A DNA stretch of 64,000 nucleotides from Sphingobacterium sp. UBA5670 (lineage in GTDB: Bacteria; Bacteroidota; Bacteroidia; Sphingobacteriales; Sphingobacteriaceae), in the NCBI RefSeq assembly GCF_002420705.1, contig NZ_DIIM01000010.1, positions 119,978-183,977 on the forward strand, written 5' to 3'. Numbering within the stretch: position 1 is the stretch's first letter; the number at the start of each line of letters is the position of its first letter. A program made the translations under genes and the position numbers. This document shows, in pieces, positions 8,763-18,888 of the stretch. Under the pieces are notes generated by a model. That model saw only the letters and a list, made by a program, of their open reading frames with translations, was not told the origin of the DNA and ran no database searches.

Positions 8763-11348
8763 ATGGGGAAGCATATCTCTCGTTTAATAGGGTGTCTCTG
8801 GATGTTCGTCCTATTATCATCATGTGCGAATAAGAAAGATATCGTGGATACCGAGCAACCACCTGTTACCGAACTGCAGGCAACCGGTTTGGTGAATCTT
8901 TCTGCCCCTTTTATCTATTGGGATAAGGAAATTACCCTGCAATTTGATCTTTCAAAAGGGAATGCTGCTCTTAAAGGCAGTTCTGCTGATCTTTATTTGC
9001 ATACAGGATTAGTACCGAAAGCTGGTGGTAGTTGGCAGCATGTCGTGACAGATTGGTCAAAGAATGAAAATGCCTATAAGTTAAAGCTTGTTTCAGCAGG
9101 TCTATATACTTTTACATTTACGCCATCTACATTCTTTAATCTGAGTAATGGGGATCAATTTGATCAGATGGCACTTTTAGTGCGCAATGGTGATGGATCG
9201 CTGGTCCAACGAAATAAAAATAATTCAGATTTATTTCTGCCTTTCGTGGCGAGTAACATGCAAGCGATTCGCTTTGTATCTCCTGTCATGCAACCCACAG
9301 ACCCTATTGCAGCCGAAGATAAGTTTGTAGTTGGTCAGGCCCTGAAGCTTGAAGTTAGGGCAAGCCAGTCAGGAAAGATCAGTATCTGGGACAATGGTTT
9401 ATTGCTAGCGGAGGCCGCAAATGCAGTATCTTTAGAAAAACCGGCCAGCTTACAAAGCAACGGCTTGCATGAGCTTGAAGCTCGTCTCGAATCCGGAGGC
9501 AAGATATATTCCAGTAAAGCACAGTTATTTGTCGAATCAAAACCTATAATTGCCGCACTTCCGACAGGCATCAATTCGAACGGAACAACAATAAACAGAG
9601 AAAAAGGTGAAGTAAGCTTTGCGCTGACTGCTCCCTTCAAAAACAGTGTCTACCTTTTGGGCGATTTCAATGGCTATAAAGCGTCGCCAGCCTACGCTAT
9701 GAGCCAAACGCCTGATGGCAAAACCTGGTGGGTCACCGTATCGCTGCTGGATTTCTCTAAAAAATATACGTATCAGTTTTTGGTGGACGGTCAATTGCAT
9801 GTCGCTGACCCTTATGCTGAATTGATTCTCGATCCACAAAATGATGCGGTGCTCGGGCTGACCACTGCGGCTATGCCTGCTTATCCTGCTGCTGCACAGG
9901 GCATAGTCGGGGTATTGGATCTCCCTGCCAAGGGGTATTCATGGAAAACAACCTCGTTTACAAAACCTGTACAAGGTGATCTGGTCATTTATGAGCTCTT
10001 AGTCCGTGATTTTGTCAAACAGCATCAGTATACCACGTTAAGAGATTCTTTGCCCTATTTAAAAAGGCTGGGAGTTAATGCAGTCGAGCTAATGCCTGTA
10101 CAAGAATCGGAAGGGAATTCGACCTGGGGATATAATCCTTCTTTTCATCGTGCGCTGGATAAATATTATGGCTTGAAAAATGACTTGAAAGCCTATGTTG
10201 ATGCCTGTCACGAGAATGGTATTGCCGTTATTTTGGACGTTGTTTTTAATCACGCATTCGGTCAGTCGCCGCTTGTGCAACTTTATTTTGAACAGGGCAA
10301 TGTTGCTGGCAATAGTCCTTGGTTTAATACGGTTGCCAAGCATCCATTTAATGTTGGATTCGACTTTAATCATGAAAGCAGTTATACGCAGACTTTTGTT
10401 AAAGATGTGCTGACCTATTGGATGCAGGAATACAAAATTGATGGTTTCCGATTTGATCTATCCAAAGGTTTTACGCAGAAAAATTCAGGCACTTCTGAAA
10501 ATGACCTGAGTGCCTGGAATGCTTATGATGCTTCCCGTGTGGCAATTTTAAAACAATACCAGCAGCATATCCGCAGCATAGATCCTTCCTGTTATATCAT
10601 TCTTGAACATCTTGGCGGCGATCAGGAGGAGGCGGAACTTGCGCAATCGGGAATGTTGCTATGGAACAATATGAATGCGGTCTTCAACGAAGCGACGATG
10701 GGGTGGAATGCCAATAATGGATCGGATCTCGGACGATTATTTGCTTCAAATCATGGAATGGCGCAGCCTTCTTTTGTGTCCTATATGGAAAGCCACGACG
10801 AGCAGCGGCTGTTATTCAAGTGCTTGAATTACGGGAATTCATCTGGAAATTATAACATCAAAAATCTGAGCACGGCCTTGAAACGCATGGAACAGGCTGC
10901 TGTATTTTTATTGGCTTCGCCGGGACCAAAGATGATTTGGCAATTTGGTGAATATGGCTATGATGTATCTATAGACGACAATGGGCGCACAGGGGAAAAG
11001 CCGCTTTTATGGAATTATCTGCAGCAAGAAGATCGCAAAAGACTCTTTGATACATATGCTAAAATTACCCGTTTCAAAACCAAAAATAACATTTTTCAAG
11101 ACGGGAAAATTGTTGCCTCGGCAATGAAAGAAGCGATTAAATATTTTGTACTGGAAAAGGATGGACAACAAGTAGGGGTACTTGGGAATTTCGGTGTAGA
11201 AAGTGCAGAATTGACCCTGCCACAGGCATTACAGGGGATTTGGGTGGATAATTTTACGGGGAATGAGCTCAACTGGTCCAATCAGTCGAAACTGAGCCTT
11301 TTACCGGGACAATACCAATTGATAAGCAAAACAAAACTAAATAAATAA
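8763..11348 (+). CDS. surface GH13 alpha-glucanase lipoprotein (CBM48 + GH13)
   Basis: An 861-residue lipoprotein with lipobox LLSSC near residue 20, so likely outer-membrane anchored. The N-terminal 250 residues are beta-sandwich-like (similar in style to domains in Bacteroidota amylases). Next comes a CBM48 module (VYLLGDFNGYKASP, KYTYQFLVDGQLHVADPYAE), then a GH13 barrel. Conserved GH13 regions are visible: DVVFNH, GFRFD with nucleophile D565, ILEH with acid/base E615, and SHDEQR with D679. Likely reaction: endo-hydrolysis of alpha-1,4 or alpha-1,6 glucan at the surface, analogous in position to SusG; the CBM48-GH13 arrangement also fits pullulanases. It is the first gene of the operon, 11 nt before susC. 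Confidence 0.88.
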   Translation: MGKHISRLIGCLWMFVLLSSCANKKDIVDTEQPPVTELQATGLVNLSAPFIYWDKEITLQFDLSKGNAALKGSSADLYLHTGLVPKAGGSWQHVVTDWSKNENAYKLKLVSAGLYTFTFTPSTFFNLSNGDQFDQMALLVRNGDGSLVQRNKNNSDLFLPFVASNMQAIRFVSPVMQPTDPIAAEDKFVVGQALKLEVRASQSGKISIWDNGLLLAEAANAVSLEKPASLQSNGLHELEARLESGGKIYSSKAQLFVESKPIIAALPTGINSNGTTINREKGEVSFALTAPFKNSVYLLGDFNGYKASPAYAMSQTPDGKTWWVTVSLLDFSKKYTYQFLVDGQLHVADPYAELILDPQNDAVLGLTTAAMPAYPAAAQGIVGVLDLPAKGYSWKTTSFTKPVQGDLVIYELLVRDFVKQHQYTTLRDSLPYLKRLGVNAVELMPVQESEGNSTWGYNPSFHRALDKYYGLKNDLKAYVDACHENGIAVILDVVFNHAFGQSPLVQLYFEQGNVAGNSPWFNTVAKHPFNVGFDFNHESSYTQTFVKDVLTYWMQEYKIDGFRFDLSKGFTQKNSGTSENDLSAWNAYDASRVAILKQYQQHIRSIDPSCYIILEHLGGDQEEAELAQSGMLLWNNMNAVFNEATMGWNANNGSDLGRLFASNHGMAQPSFVSYMESHDEQRLLFKCLNYGNSSGNYNIKNLSTALKRMEQAAVFLLASPGPKMIWQFGEYGYDVSIDDNGRTGEKPLLWNYLQQEDRKRLFDTYAKITRFKTKNNIFQDGKIVASAMKEAIKYFVLEKDGQQVGVLGNFGVESAELTLPQALQGIWVDNFTGNELNWSNQSKLSLLPGQYQLISKTKLNK

Positions 11349-11359
11349 ACAGTTATTTT

Positions 11360-14329
11360 ATGAACAAACAGCTACTACGTCCATTTTGGGCCCTGAACAT
11401 GCTACTCGGTGTAAGTGCTTCGGCATTTGCCCAACAGGCGACGCTTCAGGGGCGGGTAATGGACCAGAATGGAAGTTCTTTGGTGGGCGCTACACTGCGC
11501 TTCGAGGAACTTCAAAAATCACTGTCTACTAAAGCGAATGGGGATTTTAGCTTGGATAGACTACAAACGGGGAAATTACGGCTGAAAGTAAGTATGGTCG
11601 GATACGCGAGCTTGGATACGTTAATTCAGGTGAAAGATGGCCTCAATCCGTTAAATTTATACCTCAAATCCAATACAAGTGCTTTGGAGGAAGTCGTTGT
11701 GATCGGGTATGGTACGCAAAAGAAAAGTGATCTTACTGGGTCGATCAGTACGGTGAGTTCCAAGGATTTTCAAAAAGGACAGATCTCTTCACCTGAGCAG
11801 CTCATTATGGGTAAAGTTCCTGGCGTGCAGATCACAACAAGTGGTGGGCAGCCCGGTGCAGGAAGCACAATCCGGATCCGTACAGGGGCTTCATTAAATG
11901 CCAGCAATGACCCGCTTATTGTTGTTGATGGAATTCCCTTGGCAGGTGGATCGGTATCGGGGGTCGCAAACCCATTGAGTTTGATTAACCCAAATGATAT
12001 TGAAACATTCACCATCTTGAAAGATGCCAACGCAACGGCAATTTACGGTTCGCGCGCATCGAATGGTGTCATCTTAATTACGACTAAAAAAGGGAGCCGC
12101 TCGGGAACACAGATTAACTTCTCTACGCAGAATTCGCTGGCGACGGTAGCCAATAAAGTTAAATTGCTCAATGCGGACCAAATCCGAGATTATGTCAATA
12201 CCAATGGCAGTGATGCAATGAAAAAGCTGCTAGGAACTGCAAATACCGATTGGCAGGATGTGATCTATGGCAATGCATTTACAACGGATAATAATATTAA
12301 CATCGCTTCCAAAGCTGGAAATATGCCTTATCGTATTTCTGCAGGTTATATGAATCAGGATGGGGTGCTGAAAAATGACAACTTAAAACGGACGACTGCG
12401 GCATTGGCCTTGACACCGAAATTTTTGGACAATCACCTTTCGCTGGATGTGAATGTACGTGGTACTTGGTCGAAATCCAAATTTGCAACGCAAGACGCGA
12501 TCGGAACAGCGATTCAATTTGATCCGACACAACCGGTTTTTGTCGAAGATAAAAATAGTTTTGGCGGGTATTATGAATGGATCCAAGGGGGTAAACCTAA
12601 TCCAAATGCGCCACGAAACCCACTGGCTTTGTTGGATCTGCGGAAAGACAATGGCGACGTATTTAGAAGTATTGGAAATGCGAAAGTGGACTATAGTTTT
12701 CATTTTCTTCCGGAACTGCATGCTAACCTAAATGTAGGTTATGATTTGGCCCGCTCAAAGGGGAATACATTCACCCCTGCGATAGCTGCCCGCAACTTTA
12801 ATGAGGGCGGTGAAAGAACGCAGTATAAAACCGATATCAATAATAAAACCCTTGAGTTCTACCTCAAGTATGATAAGGAATTGCCTGCAATCAAAAGCAA
12901 TATTGATGCGACGTTAGGTTATGGCTATTATAAAAATAGCAGTAAAGTCTACAACTTTAACCGTACAAATGCCGAAGGGGATAAAATACTCAATGAACCA
13001 ACGAGAGCTTTTGATAAACCCGAAAATTTATTGATCTCCTATTATGGGCGTCTAATCTATACCTACGATAATCGCTATGTGGTTTCAGGAACATTACGGG
13101 CAGATGGTTCTTCCCGTTTTAGTCCGGATAATCGCTGGGGATATTTTCCTTCAGTCGGTTTTACCTGGCGGGCGAAAAATGAAGGGTTTTTAAAGGAAAT
13201 TGCGGCAGTATCAGAGCTGAAACTTCGTTTAAGTTATGGAAAAACCGGGCAGCAAGATGGTATAGCCAACTATTCTTATTTACCTAATTATACTATCAGT
13301 GGCAACGAGTCCATGTACCGTTTTGGTGATGAGTACTATTATTTAAATTCTCCTGTAGCCTATGATAAGGACATACGCTGGGAAAATACCACAACCTACA
13401 ACGCTGGCGTTGATTTTGGTTTTAGCGACAACCGAATTTATGGTAGTGTGGATTATTATTCGAAAAAGACCAAAGACCTACTCAGTACGATTCCTGTTGC
13501 CGTAGGTTCGAACTTTAGCAATTTCCTATTGACTAACGTCGGTAATATGGAAAACCAGGGTTTAGAATTTAATTTACATTTTATTCCTGTAAAAACAGAT
13601 AATTCGACCTTGGATATAGGTTTTAATCTGACCTACAATAAAAGTAAAGTAACCAATCTGACGCAGAGTGATGATCCAAACTTTATCGTAGAGACAGGCG
13701 GAATCCGTGGTGGTACAGGCGGAAATATTCAGGCACATAAGGTTAATTTTATGCCAAATAGTTTCAATGTATTCCAGCAAGTGTACGATAGCCAGGGGCA
13801 TCCTGTCGAAGGTGTCTATGTAGACCGTAATGGAGACGGAGTCATCAGCGATAACGACCGTTATTTGTACAAATCACCTTTACCTAAATATCTTTTGGGT
13901 TTCACAGCTGCTTATAGCTACAAAAAATGGTCGGCAACGACGGTGTTGCGTGCCAATCTGGATAATTATGTCTACGATAATGTTTCCTCTAACCTAGGCA
14001 GCGGGGCGAATATCAATGATCAAGCAGTTTTGGTCATTAACAATGCTCCTGTAGATTTTTTCAATACCAATTTCTTGCTCAAACAGCTTAGAAGTGACTA
14101 CTATATCAAGAACGCTTCATTCCTGAAGATGGATAATATCAACTTAAGCTACAATCTAGGGAAGTTTCTCCGGAATAGTAAGGCTTCCATGTCAATTTCT
14201 GCAACCGTCCAAAATGTATTTACCATCAGTAAGTATAAAGGCGTTGACCCGGAGATATCCAATGGTATAGACGACCGTTTTTATCCTCGGCCCCGGACCT
14301 ATGTTTTGGGTGTAAATGTGAATTTTTAA
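11360..14329 (+). CDS. susC: SusC/RagA-family TonB-dependent maltodextrin transporter
   Basis: A 989-residue outer-membrane transporter. It has a signal peptide (to about residue 24, SAFAQ), a carboxypeptidase-like regulatory domain (LQGRVMDQNGSSLVGATL) and the RagA plug signature EEVVVIGYGTQKKSDLTGSI. The rest of the plug (DPLIVVDGIPL, ILKDANATAIYGSRASNGV) and a 22-strand barrel ending in an aromatic residue (NVNF) follow. SusC proteins pump bound oligosaccharides across the outer membrane using TonB energy, with SusD as lid. There is no STN domain, which fits control by LacI rather than by an anti-sigma factor. It is followed after 11 nt by susD. Confidence 0.93.
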   Translation: MNKQLLRPFWALNMLLGVSASAFAQQATLQGRVMDQNGSSLVGATLRFEELQKSLSTKANGDFSLDRLQTGKLRLKVSMVGYASLDTLIQVKDGLNPLNLYLKSNTSALEEVVVIGYGTQKKSDLTGSISTVSSKDFQKGQISSPEQLIMGKVPGVQITTSGGQPGAGSTIRIRTGASLNASNDPLIVVDGIPLAGGSVSGVANPLSLINPNDIETFTILKDANATAIYGSRASNGVILITTKKGSRSGTQINFSTQNSLATVANKVKLLNADQIRDYVNTNGSDAMKKLLGTANTDWQDVIYGNAFTTDNNINIASKAGNMPYRISAGYMNQDGVLKNDNLKRTTAALALTPKFLDNHLSLDVNVRGTWSKSKFATQDAIGTAIQFDPTQPVFVEDKNSFGGYYEWIQGGKPNPNAPRNPLALLDLRKDNGDVFRSIGNAKVDYSFHFLPELHANLNVGYDLARSKGNTFTPAIAARNFNEGGERTQYKTDINNKTLEFYLKYDKELPAIKSNIDATLGYGYYKNSSKVYNFNRTNAEGDKILNEPTRAFDKPENLLISYYGRLIYTYDNRYVVSGTLRADGSSRFSPDNRWGYFPSVGFTWRAKNEGFLKEIAAVSELKLRLSYGKTGQQDGIANYSYLPNYTISGNESMYRFGDEYYYLNSPVAYDKDIRWENTTTYNAGVDFGFSDNRIYGSVDYYSKKTKDLLSTIPVAVGSNFSNFLLTNVGNMENQGLEFNLHFIPVKTDNSTLDIGFNLTYNKSKVTNLTQSDDPNFIVETGGIRGGTGGNIQAHKVNFMPNSFNVFQQVYDSQGHPVEGVYVDRNGDGVISDNDRYLYKSPLPKYLLGFTAAYSYKKWSATTVLRANLDNYVYDNVSSNLGSGANINDQAVLVINNAPVDFFNTNFLLKQLRSDYYIKNASFLKMDNINLSYNLGKFLRNSKASMSISATVQNVFTISKYKGVDPEISNGIDDRFYPRPRTYVLGVNVNF

Positions 14330-14340
14330 ATGAAATAACA

Positions 14341-15936
14341 ATGAAAAGATTAAATAAATATATAGGTGTTTGCTTGCTGGCCATGGCTTTGAGCAGCTGC
14401 CATAAGGATTTGGATTTAAAACCGACAAACGATGTAACCGCGGACGTAGCTTATCAGGACTTTAAAGGCTACACCTCGTCGTTTGCAAGATTATATGGTT
14501 CATTGACCTTAACCAGTACTTCGGGGCCGAATAACTCTGACCTAGGGGGCTTGGATGCAGGTACGTCTGATTTTTTGCGCCTTTTTTGGAATGCGCAGGA
14601 ACTTACTACAGATGAGGCTGCATGTGCATGGCTCAATGACTCGGGAATTAGTGGGCTTGATTACCTGGATTTTGACGACAGCAACCCTATGCTGCGGGGT
14701 CTTTACACCCGCTGTGTCTATAGTGCCACACTTGTCAATGAATTTTTGAGAGAAAGTACGGATGCCAAATTGGCTGAGCGTGCTATTTCTGATGCAGATA
14801 AAACAGAAATAGCCTATTATCGTGCTGAAGCAAGATTCTTACGTGCTTATAACTATTGGGTACTGCTTGATTTGTTTGGAAATCCACCTTTCGTAACCGA
14901 GGAAACTCCTGTAGGCAAAATATCGCCACCGCAGATCAAAAGACCCGAGCTTTTCGCTTATGTGGAGAAAGAGTTGTTGGAGGTTGCAGGTCAGCTAAAA
15001 GGGGCCAGACAGAATGTATATGGCCGTGTGGACCAAGTCGCGGCATGGGGGCTTCTGGCCAGATTATACCTCAATGCTGAAGTCTATCTAGGTGCTGGGA
15101 ATAAAAAATATAGTGAAGCCATTACATATTCAGAAAAGGTATTGAACTCGGGCTATAGCCTGGGGGCAAATTACCGGGAGCTTTTCTATGCAGATAATGA
15201 TGTGAACAATCCGGAATTTATTTTTTATCTGCCTTATGATGGAACGAAAACACAGAGCAAGGGCGGTACAACTTACCTGATCAATGCGGCGATTGATGCT
15301 ACCATGAATCCGACATCTTTCGGTGTACCCGGTGGCGGTTGGGCAGGAAATAGAACCCGCGATAATATAGCAACAATTTTTGGAGACTATTCCGGGGCCA
15401 CAGATAAACGGGCAATGTTTCACTTAAATACAAGTGTTAAAATTGAAGACATCGCTGTTTACAAGCAGGGATTGGCAGTTACCAAATTCCGCAACGTGAA
15501 CAAGGACGGTAAGACTGCTCCTCCGGCGGCTGAAGGTTTCGTTGCTTCCGTAGACTTTCCGTTGATTCGTTTGGCAGAAATGAATTTGATTTACGCTGAA
15601 GCTACCTTGCGGGGTGGTTCTGGAGGCAATTTGGCAAAAGCATTGGACTATGTCAATAAACTGCGTGTGCGAGCCTACGGTAACAACAGCGGAAACTTAA
15701 CAAATCTTTCTTTGGATGATATTCTCAATGAGCGTGTGAAAGAACTATACTGGGAGGGATTTAGACGCTCAGATCTAATCCGTTACGGCAAATTTACAGG
15801 CGATAATTATCTCTGGCCTTTTAAAGGTGGCGTGCTTGCTGGTCAGGCAGTTGCAGGGTATAGAACGTTGTTTCCGCTCCCAGCTTCGGATATTATTGCG
15901 AATCCCAATCTTGTACAGAATCCAGGCTATAATTAA
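14341..15936 (+). CDS. susD: SusD/RagB-family glycan-binding lipoprotein
   Basis: A 531-residue lipoprotein (lipobox ALSSC at residues 16-20, then HKDLDLKPTNDV) with the SusD fold. Typical features are the TPR-like helices (AEARFLRAYNYWVLLDLFGN), the late motif ILNERVKELYWEGFRRSDLI, and the C-terminal LFPLPASDIIANPNLVQNPG. It caps the SusC barrel and binds starch oligosaccharides on the cell surface. Its place between susC and the susE-like gene, within the GH13/GH65 operon, identifies it as the maltodextrin-specific member rather than one of the other SusD proteins in the window. Confidence 0.93.
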   Translation: MKRLNKYIGVCLLAMALSSCHKDLDLKPTNDVTADVAYQDFKGYTSSFARLYGSLTLTSTSGPNNSDLGGLDAGTSDFLRLFWNAQELTTDEAACAWLNDSGISGLDYLDFDDSNPMLRGLYTRCVYSATLVNEFLRESTDAKLAERAISDADKTEIAYYRAEARFLRAYNYWVLLDLFGNPPFVTEETPVGKISPPQIKRPELFAYVEKELLEVAGQLKGARQNVYGRVDQVAAWGLLARLYLNAEVYLGAGNKKYSEAITYSEKVLNSGYSLGANYRELFYADNDVNNPEFIFYLPYDGTKTQSKGGTTYLINAAIDATMNPTSFGVPGGGWAGNRTRDNIATIFGDYSGATDKRAMFHLNTSVKIEDIAVYKQGLAVTKFRNVNKDGKTAPPAAEGFVASVDFPLIRLAEMNLIYAEATLRGGSGGNLAKALDYVNKLRVRAYGNNSGNLTNLSLDDILNERVKELYWEGFRRSDLIRYGKFTGDNYLWPFKGGVLAGQAVAGYRTLFPLPASDIIANPNLVQNPGYN

Positions 15937-15966
15937 TCGTAATCGAAAAAGAGAACTTATTAACAG

Positions 15967-16986
15967 ATGAAAATACTACACTATATCGGAATGATCCTGA
16001 CCTTGTTTGTGGTCTTCCAGAGCTGTAAAAAAGATGAAACTCAGGCGCGTCTGTCTACGGAGGATGCGGTAAAAGCAGCTGTATTAACCCTAGATAAAAC
16101 CAACCTAACCCTGTCAAAAGAAAATGCAGGTGATACGGTGCTGCACCTTTCGCTGGTGCCAGCAGATTTTGGATTTCAGGCAGCGATAACCAATGTGCTC
16201 CAATTTGGGCTCAAAGGGGACAATTTTAAAACAGTAAAGGAAGTGGTCGTTCCAAGCGGACGTACGGCGATAGGCTTTACGGGTTATGAATTGAACGGTT
16301 ACCTACTTGCGCTGGGCGTTCCAACAGGCGAGGCATCTGAGTTTGACATTCGCCTAAAGTCGAGTATCAATGCGAAAATTGCGGCTGTATATTCGGTTCT
16401 GTCAGGCCTTAAAGCAAGTCCTTATGCGTCGACGAGCTATTTGTATGTTCCAGGAGCCTATCAGGGATGGGATCCGGCAACAGCTGAATCTATCGTCTCC
16501 CCAACAAGTAACGGTATCTATACCGGCATTATCTTCTTTTCGGAAGCGAATTCAGAATTTAAGATTACGACGGAACGTAACTGGGCAAATTCTTACGGAC
16601 AAACTGCCGATGGTAAACTCGCTTTCAATGGCGGTGGAAATATAAAAGCACCGCGTGCAGGTAATCTGGAAATCGAGGTCAATACAACAGCCAACACAAT
16701 TTCATTTAAAGATCACAATTGGGGTATTATTGGCAGTGCCACACCGAAGGGCTGGGATGCCGATACGGATATGAAATTTGATAATACCAATCAAGTATGG
16801 AAGCTGACCGTTGGTTTAACAGCAGGCGAAATCAAATTCCGTAAAAATCACGATTGGGGAACCAATTTTGGAGGTGCTAACGGAAGTTTGTTGGCCGGTG
16901 GCGCCAACATCGCTGTGGCGACTGCAGGGACGTATGATATTGTCTTGGATCTCAATGCAAATACCTATACACTGACAAAGAAATAA
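15967..16986 (+). CDS. SusE/SusF-like starch-binding lipoprotein
   Basis: A 339-residue lipoprotein (lipobox FQSC, then KKDE). It opens with a SusE-type N-terminal Ig-like domain (NLTLSKENAGDTVLHLSL). Two starch-binding beta-sandwich modules follow, seen in the parallel motifs YVPGAYQGWDPATAE and IIGSATPKGWDADTDMKF, each with conserved tryptophans suited to stacking on glucose rings. Each module ends with a similar strand (NTISF; NTYTL). In Bacteroides, SusE and SusF hold starch at the surface but are not transporters. With one two-module protein in place of separate SusE and SusF, this locus is compact. It lies 30 nt after susD and 6 nt before the next GH13 gene. Confidence 0.85.
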   Translation: MKILHYIGMILTLFVVFQSCKKDETQARLSTEDAVKAAVLTLDKTNLTLSKENAGDTVLHLSLVPADFGFQAAITNVLQFGLKGDNFKTVKEVVVPSGRTAIGFTGYELNGYLLALGVPTGEASEFDIRLKSSINAKIAAVYSVLSGLKASPYASTSYLYVPGAYQGWDPATAESIVSPTSNGIYTGIIFFSEANSEFKITTERNWANSYGQTADGKLAFNGGGNIKAPRAGNLEIEVNTTANTISFKDHNWGIIGSATPKGWDADTDMKFDNTNQVWKLTVGLTAGEIKFRKNHDWGTNFGGANGSLLAGGANIAVATAGTYDIVLDLNANTYTLTKK

Positions 16987-16992
16987 GAACGA

Positions 16993-18855
16993 ATGATGTT
17001 AAAAAGAAATAGAAAGACCACAACCGTATTAGTCGCACTTACTGTGCTTGGATGGAGCCCCTTATTGGGGCAATCCATTCAGCGCGTAGAACCTTTAAAC
17101 TGGTGGGTAGGAATGGAAAACCCGACCCTGCAGCTCGTCGTCTATGGTCCTCAGATCGGAAAAAGCGAGGTACAGGTAGAGGATAAAGGAATCGAACTTG
17201 TCAAAGTCAATCGTGTAGAAAACCCCAATTATCTGTTTTTGGATGTAAAGGTTGCCGCTTCGGCTAAACCGGGCTGGTCAACATTTACTTTTAGCCAAGG
17301 AAAGAAAAAACTAACTTACCGCTATGAGTTAAAACAAAGAGACCAAAAAATAAAAGCGCAAGGTGTGAGCAGCGCAGATCTGATTTATCTTATTATGCCG
17401 GACCGTTTTGCCAATGGAAATAAGGCAAATGATCAGGTAAAAGGTATGTTGGATATGAGCTTAAACCGCGATTCCATGTACTTGCGCCACGGTGGCGACC
17501 TGGAGGGTATTATTGGAAAGCTCGATTATCTGCAGGATCTCGGCGTAACATCACTGTGGTTGACACCTGTATTGACCAACGATATGCCACAGGCTTCTTA
17601 TCATGGCTATGCAAATACCGAAACATATCATATCGACCCTCGCTTTGGTAGCAATGATACCTATGTTCAATTGGGCGAACAGTTACACAAGCGGCAGATG
17701 AAACTGATTTTTGATGTGGTGCCCAATCATATTGGTAGCTATCATTGGACCGTGAAAGACAAACCGATGGCTGACTGGCTCAATGAGTGGCCTACGTATA
17801 CCCAGACTTCCTATAAAGATCAGACCGTTTTTGACCCTTATGCCTCAGCAGAAGATAAGAAAAAAATGGTCAAAGGCTGGTTTGTGCCCACTATGCCAGA
17901 CATGAACGAACAAAATCCATATGTTCAAAACTACCTGACGCAGAGTCATATCTGGTGGATAGAAACAGCTGCAATCGATGGTTTCCGGATTGACACCTAT
18001 CCCTATAATGATCTTGATTTTATGGCAAAATGGACCGATCGTATTCAGCAGGAGTATCCAAAGTTTACCTTTTTTGGCGAAACATGGGTACACGGGGTTG
18101 CCAATCAGGCCTATTTTCTGGGCGGTAAACGGGTAGGGCAGGACGTGGATTCCAAGCTGATGGGCGTAACGGACTTTCAGCTTAATTATGCGATAGGTGA
18201 TGCGCTCAACCAAAAGACCGAATGGACTGCCGGTGCCAATAAATTATATTCAACCTTGGCTTCGGATTATCAATACCCGCATCCCGAGCGAAATGTGCTT
18301 TTCTTGGATAATCACGATAAAGATCGTTTTTTTTCCGTTGTAGGTGAAAATGTGCAGAAATATAAATCAGCCATGGCTTGGCTATTGACCACGCGGGGTA
18401 TTCCTCAGTTATATTATGGTGCTGAAATTCTGATGAAGAATTTCTCGAATCCAGATGGCTTGTTACGGGAAGATTTCCAGGGAGGTTTTGCAGGAGATAA
18501 ACTAAATAAGTTTACTCTGGCCGGAAGGACAAAGGGTGAACAGGAGATGTGGACCTTTGTTCAGACCCTCGCCAATTATCGTAAACAGCACGCTGTATTG
18601 CAGACGGGAAAAACGATGCAGTATGTGCCCGAGGATGGTATTTATGTCTATTTCCGATACAACGAGCAGCAGACAATCATGGTTGTCATGAATTGCAATG
18701 ACGCAGCCAAGGAGCTGAAGTTCGACCGTTTTAAAGAACGAAATAACCAGGTGAAATCCTACTTCGATATTATCCAAAAGCAAGAAACCATGCCAACAGA
18801 CAATACCCTGAAGCTTGAAGCGTATGAGACGAAGGTCCTGGAGCTGAAGTTCTAA
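16993..18855 (+). CDS. periplasmic GH13 neopullulanase/cyclomaltodextrinase-like enzyme (SusA-like)
   Basis: A 620-residue enzyme with a cleavable signal peptide (LLGQS) and no lipobox, so probably periplasmic. An N-terminal Ig-like domain of the cyclomaltodextrinase type (VEPLNWWVGMENPTLQLVVY) leads into a GH13 barrel opening with LIYLIMPDRFANG. Catalytic residues are visible: D334 in DGFRID, E363 in FFGETW and D442 in FLDNHDKDR. The C-terminus is an all-beta domain. Family members cut cyclomaltodextrins, pullulan or linear maltooligosaccharides to maltose and glucose. Its place after the Sus proteins fits the SusA role, producing maltose for the inner-membrane carrier and the maltose phosphorylase encoded downstream. 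Confidence 0.88.
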   Translation: MMLKRNRKTTTVLVALTVLGWSPLLGQSIQRVEPLNWWVGMENPTLQLVVYGPQIGKSEVQVEDKGIELVKVNRVENPNYLFLDVKVAASAKPGWSTFTFSQGKKKLTYRYELKQRDQKIKAQGVSSADLIYLIMPDRFANGNKANDQVKGMLDMSLNRDSMYLRHGGDLEGIIGKLDYLQDLGVTSLWLTPVLTNDMPQASYHGYANTETYHIDPRFGSNDTYVQLGEQLHKRQMKLIFDVVPNHIGSYHWTVKDKPMADWLNEWPTYTQTSYKDQTVFDPYASAEDKKKMVKGWFVPTMPDMNEQNPYVQNYLTQSHIWWIETAAIDGFRIDTYPYNDLDFMAKWTDRIQQEYPKFTFFGETWVHGVANQAYFLGGKRVGQDVDSKLMGVTDFQLNYAIGDALNQKTEWTAGANKLYSTLASDYQYPHPERNVLFLDNHDKDRFFSVVGENVQKYKSAMAWLLTTRGIPQLYYGAEILMKNFSNPDGLLREDFQGGFAGDKLNKFTLAGRTKGEQEMWTFVQTLANYRKQHAVLQTGKTMQYVPEDGIYVYFRYNEQQTIMVVMNCNDAAKELKFDRFKERNNQVKSYFDIIQKQETMPTDNTLKLEAYETKVLELKF

Positions 18856-18888
18856 CATAAATTAAATTTCTATAGCATTCATTTTTCA